DNA from: Mycolicibacterium wolinskyi
GTDB taxonomy: Bacteria; Actinomycetota; Actinomycetes; Mycobacteriales; Mycobacteriaceae
Direction: 5' to 3'
NCBI RefSeq assembly: GCF_002101965.1
Contig: NZ_LQQA01000005.1
Coordinates: 248,001-312,000 of the forward strand
DNA: 64,000 bases
Position numbers and translations under genes: made by a program. This document shows positions 1-7,824 of the stretch, piece after piece. The notes beneath the pieces were generated by a model. It was given only the letters and a program-made list of their open reading frames with translations, was not told the origin of the DNA and did no database searches. Each line of letters begins with the position of its first letter. Positions within the stretch are counted from its first letter, which is position 1.

Positions 1-1570
1 TCAAGTGGCCGGTGTACGTCTTGCTCGAGCCTTGCGCGCCGGAGAACATGATTGAGCCGTTTCCACGTGTTGTCGCGGTCAACACGTCCAGGTGCGCCAG
101 CTTGCGCAGAGCGTTCTCGTCTGTCCAGAAGATCGGGGGCCCCATGCCATCGCCGGCGGCGATCCGGCGCACCGGCATGAACCCGGCCAGCCGCCACGCC
201 GTGGTCTTCTTCTGCAGTGCCCGCACAGTCGCCGTCTGCGGTGTGCAAGGGAACATCGACTTAAACAACGACAGCTGCGCGCCGGGCACTGTGCGCAGGA
301 CGAATCCTCGGCGGTAGACCTCTTTGGTGGTGGTTGACACCTTTTCATTGAGATCGTTGAGGTTGGCCGACCCGAAGGCCACCAGCACAGTCACCCGTAG
401 GCCGCATGGATCTTGTTCGTCATGAAGGGCATTCGCGGCATAGGACGCCAGATCCTCGCGCTTCGCCTGGTAAAGGCTGGCACGAATCTCTGTCGACGAG
501 TTCGCCAAGTCGTAAACGTTGATATCTTCGAGCAATTCCTCCAGGTTCTCAACGTCGGTGTCCTCTGGGGCTGGCTGTATCCGGATCATGAAATCGCCAT
601 CCGCACCGCCGATCTCGTTAACAACCTCGGTTAGCGCATTCACACTCGCAGTCCGCGTCTTCGGGAAGCTTGTAAACGCGAGAACCTGCTGATAGGACAC
701 CGTCCCATCAGGCGCTTCGGGATGCCGAGAAGCAGGCGGCGACACCGCTAACGCTCCACCTGCACGCAGCGACTTGAAGTTGGACCGGAACGCACGCTTG
801 TACTGCTTCATACGGTTCTCGAACTCGTCCTTGGGCAACAGCGCACGCATATCGTCAAGGAACTGCGTGTACAGCGCACGGCTATCGGCGGCATCGTCAA
901 CAATCAGTGGCTGGAACGATCGATCACCAGTGGTGGAACCCGCGTACGGTTGACGGTCCAACGTGGGCTGAGTGGGCAAATCGAACACCGGGACCTCGAC
1001 ACCACGCAACCGGCTGCGCTCGTACACCCATTCCAGATCGCTGGGGACCGTCCGCCATGGCAGCATTGGCCGCGGAATGGCGGCTTCCACCTTGGCGCGG
1101 AACTCCAAGACGTCACGATCCTTAACATGCTCGTGCGGATTGGACTCGAAAAATCGTGACGCCAGACGGTCGGTGAAGCTGACCGCTGTCTGCATCCGCA
1201 CCGTCAACCAGAACACCCGGTCGATCTCGGCGTCACCGGCCTGCTCCATATCACGACGCAGTGCCTCAAGGTGATCGCGCAACTCTGGGTATCTGTCGGC
1301 GCTGTAGTCCGGCAGGCCATCGACGATGCGGTTCATGACACATTGCGCAGATGTCCGTGTCTTGAATCCGCCGAGGGTGTACTCGGGAGGTTCGAGTTCG
1401 GCCACGCCGGCGAAAAGCTCCGCGTTGAGTTGGTGGCAGGCCATGAACATCGACAGGTCATATGGACTGAACATCGGCCCGAGCAAGAGATAGTTCAGAT
1501 ACACCGCCCCATCAGCGGTGTAGACCACGTTCTCGGCACGACGAACGATTCGTATCGGGTAGTCAGCCAC
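1..1570 (-). CDS. VirB4/TraC-like conjugation ATPase (5' part, cut by window edge)
   Basis: The gene reads leftwards from a GTG at 1570 and leaves the window after about 523 codons. VirB4-type ATPases sit at the inner membrane and energise type IV secretion and conjugation. What is visible is the weakly conserved N-terminal region, ending exactly where a P-loop appears (GAQGSSKT, about residues 510-517), so the motor domain lies outside. The start is set by a GGAGG site that overlaps the stop of the upstream gene (1576), which suggests translational coupling. Two small membrane proteins precede it, matching the usual virB2-virB3-virB4 order. The P-loop and context support a conjugation ATPase; the exact subfamily cannot be settled without the C-terminal half. 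Confidence 0.75.
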   Translation of the reverse strand, partial: MADYPIRIVRRAENVVYTADGAVYLNYLLLGPMFSPYDLSMFMACHQLNAELFAGVAELEPPEYTLGGFKTRTSAQCVMNRIVDGLPDYSADRYPELRDHLEALRRDMEQAGDAEIDRVFWLTVRMQTAVSFTDRLASRFFESNPHEHVKDRDVLEFRAKVEAAIPRPMLPWRTVPSDLEWVYERSRLRGVEVPVFDLPTQPTLDRQPYAGSTTGDRSFQPLIVDDAADSRALYTQFLDDMRALLPKDEFENRMKQYKRAFRSNFKSLRAGGALAVSPPASRHPEAPDGTVSYQQVLAFTSFPKTRTASVNALTEVVNEIGGADGDFMIRIQPAPEDTDVENLEELLEDINVYDLANSSTEIRASLYQAKREDLASYAANALHDEQDPCGLRVTVLVAFGSANLNDLNEKVSTTTKEVYRRGFVLRTVPGAQLSLFKSMFPCTPQTATVRALQKKTTAWRLAGFMPVRRIAAGDGMGPPIFWTDENALRKLAHLDVLTATTRGNGSIMFSGAQGSSKTYTGHL

Positions 1571-1575
1571 TGCGT

Positions 1576-1902
1576 TCAATCCTCCAGTGTCGTATCGAGA
1601 TTGATCCATGTCCGGTTCCGGGCACCAGAAATGAGAGCCCCCACAATGAGCGGTTCGGTGAGCGTGTGGTTGCGGTCCACCGCGTGCAGCCAATAGGCCA
1701 CCTGCATCGTCACCACCAACGCCACGGCCGCGCTAACACCCGCTGCGATGGCACCCGGGAGGCCCGGCGCCAGCAGCCCAATGACAACCGCTATCGCCAG
1801 GCCGGCACCCAGCAGCGACAAACACACACTGCCGAAACGCACCCCCAAGATCACCAGCTCAACAGCGAACTTGGGTGACCCGTTCCATATACGCGCGCGC
1901 AC
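1576..1902 (-). CDS. Small two-helix membrane protein in VirB3/PrgI position
   Basis: A 108-residue protein starting at a GTG behind the purine-rich ACGGAGATACCAA. Two long hydrophobic stretches (about residues 20-45 and 50-70) suggest a helical hairpin in the membrane, followed by a polar tail. It lies between a pilin-like gene and the VirB4-like ATPase, and its terminal codons contain the ribosome-binding site of the ATPase gene. Size, topology and position match VirB3/PrgI-type proteins, which associate with VirB4 in type IV secretion systems. No family motif was recognised, so the assignment rests on context. Confidence 0.6.
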   Translation of the reverse strand: MRARIWNGSPKFAVELVILGVRFGSVCLSLLGAGLAIAVVIGLLAPGLPGAIAAGVSAAVALVVTMQVAYWLHAVDRNHTLTEPLIVGALISGARNRTWINLDTTLED

Positions 1903-1929
1903 TTGGTATCTCCGTCTGAAGGGATGCGT

Positions 1930-2247
1930 TCAGAAGGGCAGGAAGTCGGAAAGAAAGGTGTTGCCGAAGCCGAAGATGTTCGGCAGTTTCAGGGCGAAGA
2001 CTCCGAGGATTACGCCGGTCGCAGTGATTCCCAAGATCTCGGGCATGGCTTGTTTGAAGTTGCCCTTTTTCTCCCGGAACGCCCCGAATGCGAACCACAG
2101 GGTGAACCCCATTACGACCGCTGCGATCACCGTCGCCGCCATGGCGACAAGATTGCCGATTGTGTTGCTCGACGTCCCATCGCTGATGCGGGCAGCCACA
2201 AACTGTGTAGCCGCTACCGCGTTGACCGTCAACACATTTGCAGTCAT
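1930..2247 (-). CDS. Small membrane protein, VirB2-like pilin candidate
   Basis: A 105-residue protein started at an ATG behind GGAGGAC (the reading frame stays open upstream, but the ribosome-binding site decides this start). It has two hydrophobic segments (about residues 30-55 and 70-95) separated by a short basic loop (REKKGN), the architecture of VirB2/TrbC pilins, which are conjugation channel or pilus subunits. It is the first gene of the leftward conjugation operon (pilin-like, VirB3-like, VirB4-like), which follows the conserved upstream element at 2296-2338. No cleavable signal sequence is obvious. Pilin identity is inferred from topology and gene order. Confidence 0.55.
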   Translation of the reverse strand: MTANVLTVNAVAATQFVAARISDGTSSNTIGNLVAMAATVIAAVVMGFTLWFAFGAFREKKGNFKQAMPEILGITATGVILGVFALKLPNIFGFGNTFLSDFLPF

Positions 2248-2295
2248 GCAAAGTCCTCCATCCAACTGAGTCGGGCCGCTGCTATCCAGCGCAGC

Positions 2296-2338
2296 ACTCA
2301 TCATCACCGGCTCTGCGCGGCTGTAGTTGCGACACACC
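2296..2338 (-). promoter_or_regulatory. Conserved conjugation-operon upstream element (copy 1)
   Basis: In the sense of the downstream pilin-like gene this reads GGTGTGTCGCAACTAC, 11 bases, then GCCGGTGATGATGAGT. The same two blocks recur at 5735-5779, 9533-9575 and 14229-14269, each time upstream of a gene in the same relative orientation. Its ATGATG opens a short frame that runs into the pilin-like gene. It may be a promoter with a leader peptide or a regulator site; which one cannot be told from sequence alone. Confidence 0.6.
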
Positions 2339-2381
2339 TTTGGAAAACCGCGCCCTACTCGGCCGTCAGTCAGCCCTCACC

Positions 2382-2553
2382 AACGCGTGCGACGAAGTGC
2401 ACAACGAGCAACGCTCACGGCCAACAGGGACCCACAGCTGGCCTGGACAAAATAGGGATTTGTGGGGGTCCCCCGGACAACGACACGCACCACGGCTGTC
2501 ACCACGCCGAGCGCAACAGCAGCCGCGCCGGGCCGCGCAACGGCCCCGCGACA
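2382..2553 (-). repeat. Divergent copy H of the 12-bp-unit element (reverse orientation)
   Basis: Read on the minus strand, six consecutive 12-bp units occupy 2541 down to 2470 (for example GTTGCGCTCGGC, GTGGTGACAGCC, GTGGTGCGTGTC, GTTGTCCGGGGG), with a weaker seventh at 2542-2553. After a 64-base spacer come two more units at 2405-2382 (GTTGTGCACTTC, GTCGCACGCGTT). The design resembles the seven regular elements on the plus strand, but the spacer is about 38 bases shorter and the units are more degenerate. It fills most of the gap between the divergent genes starting at 2247 and 2767. Confidence 0.5.
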
Positions 2554-2766
2554 AGACCGCCAATCGGGACATCCTTCGCCACCAACGCCGCGCGGAGGCT
2601 AACCGCCAGGCCGCCCAGACCGGTCCCTGCAGGTCTAGGCGACGCCGCGCCGCCGTGGCAGCCGCGACGTCTACGCGCCGGCGGCCCGCACCCTGACCGG
2701 CAAAGTCCGACACACAGCCACACTGATCTACCTGACGGCGATCCGTCACGTAGTACCATCAGAGTT

Positions 2767-3984
2767 ATGACGGGAACCGAAGACGCATACTTGTCGCGGA
2801 TTGAGTCACGACAGGCAGCCCGCGCCGCCTACCTGGCCAAAGCCCGCCACGGAGCCGAAGCAATTGGCCGCGACGCCCTCGCGCTCAAAGATCTCGGCAT
2901 GTCGGTAAGCGAGATCGCGCGTCGCGTGAACATTCCCCGACCGACCCTCAACGAATTCATGGCCGCCGCAGCGAACTCAGATACGCCGGCGGGAGCGGCG
3001 GCACCGGCGCCTCCCCTGCCCGTCCTATCAGGCAGCGATCTCGTCGAAGCCGTTCAAGCCGGCGGCCCGGTCACCGAGATCGCGGCATCGTTCGCCGACT
3101 CGGACACGATGTTCCTTTCCCGTGAGCCGTTCACGCGGTTCGCCAACCCGAACTGGGGGTCCGCGATGCATATCCCCCATCTGATGCTGCGCCTCGAAGA
3201 GGCCAGCTGGATCGGCGTTGCCAACGCGACAGTGGGCTATGGGGGGACAGGACCCGGCAACGCTCACCGCGCCCTCTCCAGCGTTGGGATCGACGATGAA
3301 ATCGCCAAAGAAGTCGCCTTCTACAACCGGGTATCCCACGTCATCTTCGACGACGACGGCAATCCCGACTTCCGCCAGAAAGGTTTGCAGTGGCCGCGTT
3401 TCGGCCTTACGACCCCTGAGCCATTTGGTGACAACCTCGATCGTTTTCGCATCAAGATGTTGGTCACCGACGGTGCTTCGGATGACGACGAACCAGCAAC
3501 GTTCCGGGCGCCCGACGTTGTCAACAATGGCTTCTACCCAAGTCCGCCCGACGACCTGACGCTATGGCAGCGTTGGCTGAAGTACCTCGATGATCCCCCA
3601 GCCTGGCTCCCAGGCCCGGAAACGCGCCACGGAACGCTCTTCACCTCACTGCAAGCCGCCGGCGACGCTGGGTTCTCCGATGAAACCCTCGCCGAACGCG
3701 CGGCGATGCGCGCCGCCGTACGGATCGTCGACACTCCGCATTCGACGTACCCGCTGATCATCGAGCAAGGACCGATCCAGCTCTGGATCACCGCCTACAC
3801 CTCCGCCGACCCCACCGTGTGGGTACCCCCGGAATTCCACGACATCCTCCGCGATGCCGGCCTCCTACCGACAGACGTGATCGACGCTGACAGGGCCTCA
3901 ACACTACGCAAACTCGTCAGCCGCCACCGCAACCGCCGACCCTCGTCAATCCCCTTGGGCCCAGGGCACGCCAGCCTTCCATGA
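2767..3984 (+). CDS. Protein of unknown function with N-terminal HTH
   Basis: A 405-residue protein. The first 70 residues are helical and contain a resolvase/sigma-type HTH (DLGMSVSEIARRVNIPRPTL, about residues 43-62), so the N-terminus probably binds DNA. A short Ala/Pro-rich linker follows, then a 300-residue mixed alpha/beta region rich in W, F and DDD/PDD motifs that was not recognised. An ATG with little leader is used; TAGTAC about 12 bases upstream resembles a mycobacterial -10 box. It diverges from the conjugation operon and is followed by a small membrane protein on the same strand. A plasmid regulator or DNA-processing protein is possible. Confidence 0.6.
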   Translation: MTGTEDAYLSRIESRQAARAAYLAKARHGAEAIGRDALALKDLGMSVSEIARRVNIPRPTLNEFMAAAANSDTPAGAAAPAPPLPVLSGSDLVEAVQAGGPVTEIAASFADSDTMFLSREPFTRFANPNWGSAMHIPHLMLRLEEASWIGVANATVGYGGTGPGNAHRALSSVGIDDEIAKEVAFYNRVSHVIFDDDGNPDFRQKGLQWPRFGLTTPEPFGDNLDRFRIKMLVTDGASDDDEPATFRAPDVVNNGFYPSPPDDLTLWQRWLKYLDDPPAWLPGPETRHGTLFTSLQAAGDAGFSDETLAERAAMRAAVRIVDTPHSTYPLIIEQGPIQLWITAYTSADPTVWVPPEFHDILRDAGLLPTDVIDADRASTLRKLVSRHRNRRPSSIPLGPGHASLP

Positions 3985-4027
3985 GCGCCTCAAGAACCCC
4001 AAAGCCCCACTACCACAAAGGAAAACC

Positions 4028-4456
4028 ATGGACGATCCCAAACCACAGCTCCCCCAACCCCTGACGCTACAGGACCGGCCGCACCACACCCCGGCCCGTC
4101 GCCGCGGCCTGCCCATCATCACCGCGATCGCAGCCAGCGTCGCCGCGATCGCCGCAGTCGTCGCCGCCGGTTACACCATGCTCACCTACAAGACCAACCA
4201 ACTGGGCATATCCGGAGCCATCAAACCGGGCTACGAAGCGGTCTGCATCGCGTACAGCGACTTCGTACTGAACCAAGCTGCCAACGGCTACACACCCGAA
4301 CAGATCCAACGGGTGATCGACTTCGCCGGCAGCCACACGCTACTGCCCGGCCGCCCAGACCAGTACCACATGCCCAACCGATGGCCGAGCATCAGCGACC
4401 CCAAAGCGTGCGGCACACCAGCCCAGATCATCGAGCAAGCGCGCCCCAAGCCGTAA
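4028..4456 (+). CDS. Single-pass membrane protein of unknown function
   Basis: A 142-residue protein started at an ATG behind AAGGAAAACC. A Pro/His/Arg-rich cytoplasmic N-terminus (residues 1-30) is followed by one transmembrane segment (about 31-52, Ala/Val/Ile-rich). The C-terminal 90 residues are predicted to lie outside and contain two cysteines (YEAVCIAYSD and PKACGTPAQ) that could form a disulphide. It lies 43 bases behind the HTH gene on the same strand and may be cotranscribed. Such short type II membrane proteins are common in mobile-element operons of actinomycetes; no family was recognised. Confidence 0.6.
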   Translation: MDDPKPQLPQPLTLQDRPHHTPARRRGLPIITAIAASVAAIAAVVAAGYTMLTYKTNQLGISGAIKPGYEAVCIAYSDFVLNQAANGYTPEQIQRVIDFAGSHTLLPGRPDQYHMPNRWPSISDPKACGTPAQIIEQARPKP

Positions 4457-4516
4457 TCCTCCGACGGGGTGGCGGACCATGCTTACCAGGCGGTGTGTCC
4501 AGTGCTGTCCGGCGCC

Positions 4517-4690
4517 CTACGACGAGCCCAGCGGCGAACCGGCGAGCTTGTGCGCTTCAGCGTCGTCGACGGGCCTGCCACACGCCGCGCAATACCAGCC
4601 TCCCTGGGCGCTCTCCTGAAGCTGCCAAGCCTCATGCTCGTGGGTCTCGATCTCGCGCCGCGCCCGATCAGTTCCCTTTTGCATAGCCAC
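4517..4690 (-). CDS. Small zinc-ribbon-like protein
   Basis: About 57 residues, starting at GTG 4690 (or ATG 4684). A charged helical N-terminus rich in Glu and Arg is followed by YCAACGRPVDD, a CxxC knuckle, then an acidic and helical tail. Only one CxxC pair is present, so metal binding would need His residues or a dimer. It is the last gene of the leftward run of very small genes from 5629 to 4517. Proteins like this are frequent in actinobacterial plasmids and phages; the role is unknown. Confidence 0.5.
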   Translation of the reverse strand: MAMQKGTDRARREIETHEHEAWQLQESAQGGWYCAACGRPVDDAEAHKLAGSPLGSS

Positions 4691-4700
4691 GATGAACCCC

Positions 4701-4955
4701 CTACTCCTGGCAGACCCGTGTGATCCGCTCGAAGTCGGGGAACGCCTTCAAGCCTCGACCACGGTCGTCAACCGTTCGGCCGCAACACGGCGATTTCCAT
4801 ACCGAGCAGTCGGCGTAGCGAGCCGTCACCGTCACTGCCCCGAGATCATAGAGCCGGGAACAGTGGCTGCATCGCACTGGCGACGTCATACGTGTGGCCG
4901 CTTCACATTCGACCTCGGCGTACAACCTGCCCTGCTCATCGAGTCGCATCACCAT
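4701..4955 (-). CDS. Small four-cysteine protein
   Basis: About 84 residues beginning MVMRLDEQ. The ATG at 4955 is preferred over 4961 because AAAGG lies at proper distance only from the former. It contains two CxxC/CC pairs (RCSHCSRL and SPCCGRT) spaced about 25 residues apart, consistent with a treble-clef or zinc-ribbon fold. The ribosome-binding site overlaps the stop of the upstream gene, so translation is likely coupled in this leftward small-gene operon. Function unknown. Confidence 0.55.
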   Translation of the reverse strand: MVMRLDEQGRLYAEVECEAATRMTSPVRCSHCSRLYDLGAVTVTARYADCSVWKSPCCGRTVDDRGRGLKAFPDFERITRVCQE

Positions 4956-4964
4956 GGCCATCCT

Positions 4965-5174
4965 TTACAAGTCACCCAGGTCGGCTTTCAGTCGTTCCAG
5001 TTGCGCTGCAAGCTCATTGCGGTATGCCACGTTATGCGCTCGATCCGGCTGGCCGATGCTGGCGGTTGCCACGTCGCAGGCGTGCTTCCACATATCTTCC
5101 AGTTCCGCGATCTGCTTTCCCAACTCGCCCACGGGGCATACCTCCGAAAGAGCCGATAGTTTCAGTGAGTACAT
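4965..5174 (-). CDS. Small helical protein of unknown function
   Basis: A 69-residue protein beginning MYSLKLSALSEVC, with AAGGGTG directly before the start. It is almost entirely helical with heptad-like Leu/Ala spacing (ELGKQIAELEDMWKHACD and LAAQLERLKADLGDL), so it could form a short coiled coil. It ends 10 bases before the start chosen for the next small gene. No family was recognised. Confidence 0.5.
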   Translation of the reverse strand: MYSLKLSALSEVCPVGELGKQIAELEDMWKHACDVATASIGQPDRAHNVAYRNELAAQLERLKADLGDL

Positions 5175-5210
5175 CACCCTTGGCGGCGCGCCATGCGGCT
5201 GCGACACAGA

Positions 5211-5318
5211 TCATCTCGGGAGCATCGCCACGCCGAATTGCCGTACGGCACATAGGCACATAGGCACATAGGCACGCTGCCCGATCCGGTGGCAAAGGTA
5301 GCACTCCTTGGTTCTCAT
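5211..5318 (-). CDS. Possible 35-residue cysteine-rich mini-gene
   Basis: A short frame beginning MRTKECYLCHRIGQRAYV with a CxxC followed by CLC, reminiscent of the neighbouring zinc-knuckle genes. There is no convincing ribosome-binding site, and the frame passes through the 8-bp tandem repeat at 5247-5270, where a change in copy number would shift the frame. It could be real or just the gap between two genes. Confidence 0.25.
   Translation of the reverse strand: MRTKECYLCHRIGQRAYVPMCLCAVRQFGVAMLPR
5247..5274. repeat. Short tandem repeat, 8-bp unit
   Basis: GGCACATA occurs three times in direct tandem (5247, 5255, 5263), followed by a diverged fourth copy (GGCACGCT). Such a run can slip during replication. 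It lies in the gap between two small genes of the leftward operon. Confidence 0.8.
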
Positions 5319-5330
5319 CCTGGGCGGGCC

Positions 5331-5465
5331 CTACGTTGGGTCGTTCGGGACATTGATCGTGAATGTTCCGTTGCGCGGAGGTTTGTCAGGGTCCAGGTCG
5401 AACACCTCGCACAGGCAGTCATCACCGCCCCACATCGGGCACAACTCGGCCCTACAGCCGTCCAT
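5331..5465 (-). CDS. 44-residue cysteine-containing protein
   Basis: It begins MDGCRAELCPMWGGDDCLCE behind AAGGAGGCGGCG, an excellent ribosome-binding site at good distance. Four cysteines (C4, C9, C17, C19) in the first 20 residues suggest a metal-binding or disulphide knot; the rest is a short beta-like tail ending NVPNDPT. It is 20 bases downstream of the preceding small gene and almost certainly in the same transcript. Function unknown. Confidence 0.6.
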   Translation of the reverse strand: MDGCRAELCPMWGGDDCLCEVFDLDPDKPPRNGTFTINVPNDPT

Positions 5466-5485
5466 CGCCGCCTCCTTGCGGTCGT

Positions 5486-5629
5486 TCAGCGCTCGCCGGA
5501 TGCGATCTGGTCGAATGCGTGTTTGAGCTGACTGATCATGTCCAGCTCGGCGCCATCGAACTTGTCGTGCCACTTCTCGTAGGCTTCGCCGAGCCGATCG
5601 GCTGTGACCTCTGCCGGATGTCGTTTCAT
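5486..5629 (-). CDS. 47-residue helical protein, first gene of small-gene operon
   Basis: It begins MKRHPAEVTADRLGEAYEKW with GGAGGAG upstream. It is wholly helical and charged, with no recognised motif. Its start codon overlaps the stop of a 38-codon leader frame (TCATGA) that opens at the ATGAGT of the conserved upstream element at 5735-5779. That implies translational coupling between leader and gene. It heads the leftward operon of about six tiny genes. Confidence 0.55.
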   Translation of the reverse strand: MKRHPAEVTADRLGEAYEKWHDKFDGAELDMISQLKHAFDQIASGER

Positions 5630-5734
5630 GATCTCCTCCCGCGGGTGCACTCGCGTTGTTCAGGTGACGGCTGGGCAGATCTTGCCCGCGTCATGCTTGC
5701 CTGCATGGACGCTGGGGCCCCTAGTCGCAACCAT

Positions 5735-5779
5735 GCACTCATGATTCCCAGGTGTGCGAGTCGACAGTTGCGACACACC
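5735..5779 (-). promoter_or_regulatory. Conserved conjugation-operon upstream element (copy 2)
   Basis: Minus-strand reading: GGTGTGTCGCAACTGTC, then CCTGGGAATCATGAGTGC. The first block matches the other three copies almost exactly, while the second is more diverged (CATGAGT in place of GATGATGAGT). It sits about 105 bases upstream of the small-gene operon, and its ATG opens a leader frame of 38 codons that overlaps the first gene. Confidence 0.55.
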
Positions 5780-5817
5780 AATCCAGCAATCTTCCGGCGA
5801 TAACACCTACCCGTTCC

Positions 5818-7776
5818 CTATCCCGTGAGGAGATACCGTTTCGGCTCGACCAGCCGCCAGAATGCAGCCTTCACATCCTCGGCCGTGACCTGCGCGATCT
5901 CGGCATCGGTGAACGAGTGAACATCGCGACCGCTTCGTCCTCGCCGCGTTGATCCGATCCGGCCCGCAGTCTCAATCAGGTCCCTCATCAGCCGAGCGTT
6001 GTTGAGTTTGTCGGCGAACAACGTTCCCGGGGTCACTTCACGCTGCAGGATTCCGAACTCGCCTCCGACGAACAGGTCCTTGACGTCGGGATCAAGGACC
6101 TTTCCGCGTTCGTTGGCGCGGATAGCGAAGATCTCGTACAGCTCCTCGTTGGAGTAGGACGCGAACTCGTAGCGCAGCGGGAACCGGCCACCCAAACCGG
6201 GGTTGACCTCCAGCAGTGCGCGCATCTTGTCCGGATATCCGGCCAGCGCCATGATCGTGTTCTTCTGGTACAGACCTTCAGACATCGCCACGATCGTGTC
6301 CAGCGCTTCCACGCCGAATGGATCAACGCCCTGACCGCTAGCGTCGGGCGGCTGAGCCAACGCATATGCCTCGTCGATCAGAATGTAGCGGCCGGTGTAC
6401 TTGGTGAGCGCGTCACGAGTTTTGTTCGCAGACTGGCCCTGATATCCGGCGACCAGATCGGCGCGGAACAGGACCACCGGCTCGGGCTCGTCGACCAGGC
6501 CGTGGGCGCAGAACACCAGCGCCAAGTATTCAGTGATCGTTGTCTTACCGGTGCCTGGGTGGCCGAGCAGCAGCGAATTGAAGTTGGCGCCTTTGGTTCC
6601 CGTGCCCCGGGACCGCTGCACCCCTTCCTCCGCAGCGGCGAACGACAGTTCTTCCATCTCGGCTTTGAGCGCTTTCATGCCGATGATTTCCTGCAGCTTC
6701 AGCTCAGCGCGCTCAAGCATGCGCGCCTGCTCAGACTTGCGCTGCTGCTTGCGCTCCAGCTCGGGGTCAGGCTCGGTCTCGGGGTCCCACCGGTCACGCC
6801 GACGCGAAATCAGGTCGGCACTGGTCACCCGCAGCGGCAAGATCCCCGTGCTCATCGCCGCCCGGGCGCGCTGGGTCGGATGGATGCGCAGCGACTCCGA
6901 CAGCAGCTCCGACGCGAGGGTGTCGCGGCCTTGGGCCTGAGCCATCCGCGCATGGTTGAACGCTGACAGGGACACCAGCACCGGCATGGTGGTTGCGCGC
7001 TCAACTTCGGTGAAAATGGGCTCGGCAGTGCTGAATTCGCCCAGCGACGCATAGGCGAGGGCTTGGAAGTACATCGCCAGATACCAGGTGTTCAGTTTCA
7101 TGGTGTGACCCAGGGCGTCCGGGTCGCCTGGCTGCAGCGACCGGGTGCGTTCGTTGCTGTATCGGCTGCCGACTGCGCCGGCGACGTTGATCAGGGTGTC
7201 CCACAGTCCGGCTTGGGCGAGCAGGACCATGTGCGCGCCGTCGAGGCCTGGGCACAGGTTGGAATCGAATCGCCCGAGAAGATCGCTGGCTTTGGCGAAG
7301 TCCTTCGTCTCGACGTAGCGCAGCGCCAGTGCGGCCCTGGCTTCTGCGGGGCTGGTCAATGCCCAACGGGTGCCGGTGTCCTTCCATCCGAACGTCGCAT
7401 AGGGCCGCTCCACCGGTTGGCCACCGTTGCGGGAGGAGTAGAACTTCGCGGCCTCTTCATACAGGGTGCCGATCAGATTGCGATTGCGGTTCAACGCCTC
7501 CAGCTCGCTGGTCTTGATCTCCGATGCGATGTCGGGCTCCATGTATTCGCGGATCGCGTACTGTGCGATGACCGCGTCCGGATGCGGATCTGTGCCGGCA
7601 TCGTCGACGGTGAGCTGCTGGGCGATGTAGTCGAATCTGCCTGCCGCCTCAGTCGCGTGCGCCCTGGCCCGGCCCGTGTCCCCCGCAACGTTGCATTTGA
7701 GGGAGTCCACCCACTTTTCCAGGGCATCGGCGTACTGCCGGACCATGACTCGCGGGATCTGGAATGTGGCTTGCAT
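5818..7776 (-). CDS. eccA: EccA-type AAA+ ATPase of type VII secretion
   Basis: A 652-residue protein started at an ATG behind AGGAG. The N-terminal half (about 1-340) is helical and TPR-like. The C-terminal half is a CbbX/SpoVK-type AAA+ domain with Walker A GHPGTGKTT (about residue 395), Walker B YILIDEAYAL and a following arginine-rich sensor region (GLGGRFPLRYEF). This domain order and length are those of EccA, the cytosolic ATPase of ESX systems that acts on PE/PPE and Esp substrates. On mycobacterial conjugative plasmids, an ESX locus is needed for transfer. The other ecc genes are not in the window, so eccA lies at one end of the cluster or apart from it. Confidence 0.85.
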   Translation of the reverse strand: MQATFQIPRVMVRQYADALEKWVDSLKCNVAGDTGRARAHATEAAGRFDYIAQQLTVDDAGTDPHPDAVIAQYAIREYMEPDIASEIKTSELEALNRNRNLIGTLYEEAAKFYSSRNGGQPVERPYATFGWKDTGTRWALTSPAEARAALALRYVETKDFAKASDLLGRFDSNLCPGLDGAHMVLLAQAGLWDTLINVAGAVGSRYSNERTRSLQPGDPDALGHTMKLNTWYLAMYFQALAYASLGEFSTAEPIFTEVERATTMPVLVSLSAFNHARMAQAQGRDTLASELLSESLRIHPTQRARAAMSTGILPLRVTSADLISRRRDRWDPETEPDPELERKQQRKSEQARMLERAELKLQEIIGMKALKAEMEELSFAAAEEGVQRSRGTGTKGANFNSLLLGHPGTGKTTITEYLALVFCAHGLVDEPEPVVLFRADLVAGYQGQSANKTRDALTKYTGRYILIDEAYALAQPPDASGQGVDPFGVEALDTIVAMSEGLYQKNTIMALAGYPDKMRALLEVNPGLGGRFPLRYEFASYSNEELYEIFAIRANERGKVLDPDVKDLFVGGEFGILQREVTPGTLFADKLNNARLMRDLIETAGRIGSTRRGRSGRDVHSFTDAEIAQVTAEDVKAAFWRLVEPKRYLLTG

Positions 7777-7824
7777 CAAGGGCTCTCCTGCCTTGTCAGT
7801 AGGGTTTCCGGGTAGAGATCGGGG

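Noticed and set aside
1903..2766. Long plus-strand reading frame upstream of the HTH gene
   Set aside because: It runs antisense through the pilin-like gene and the repeat element; the true start with protein-like sequence is at 2767.
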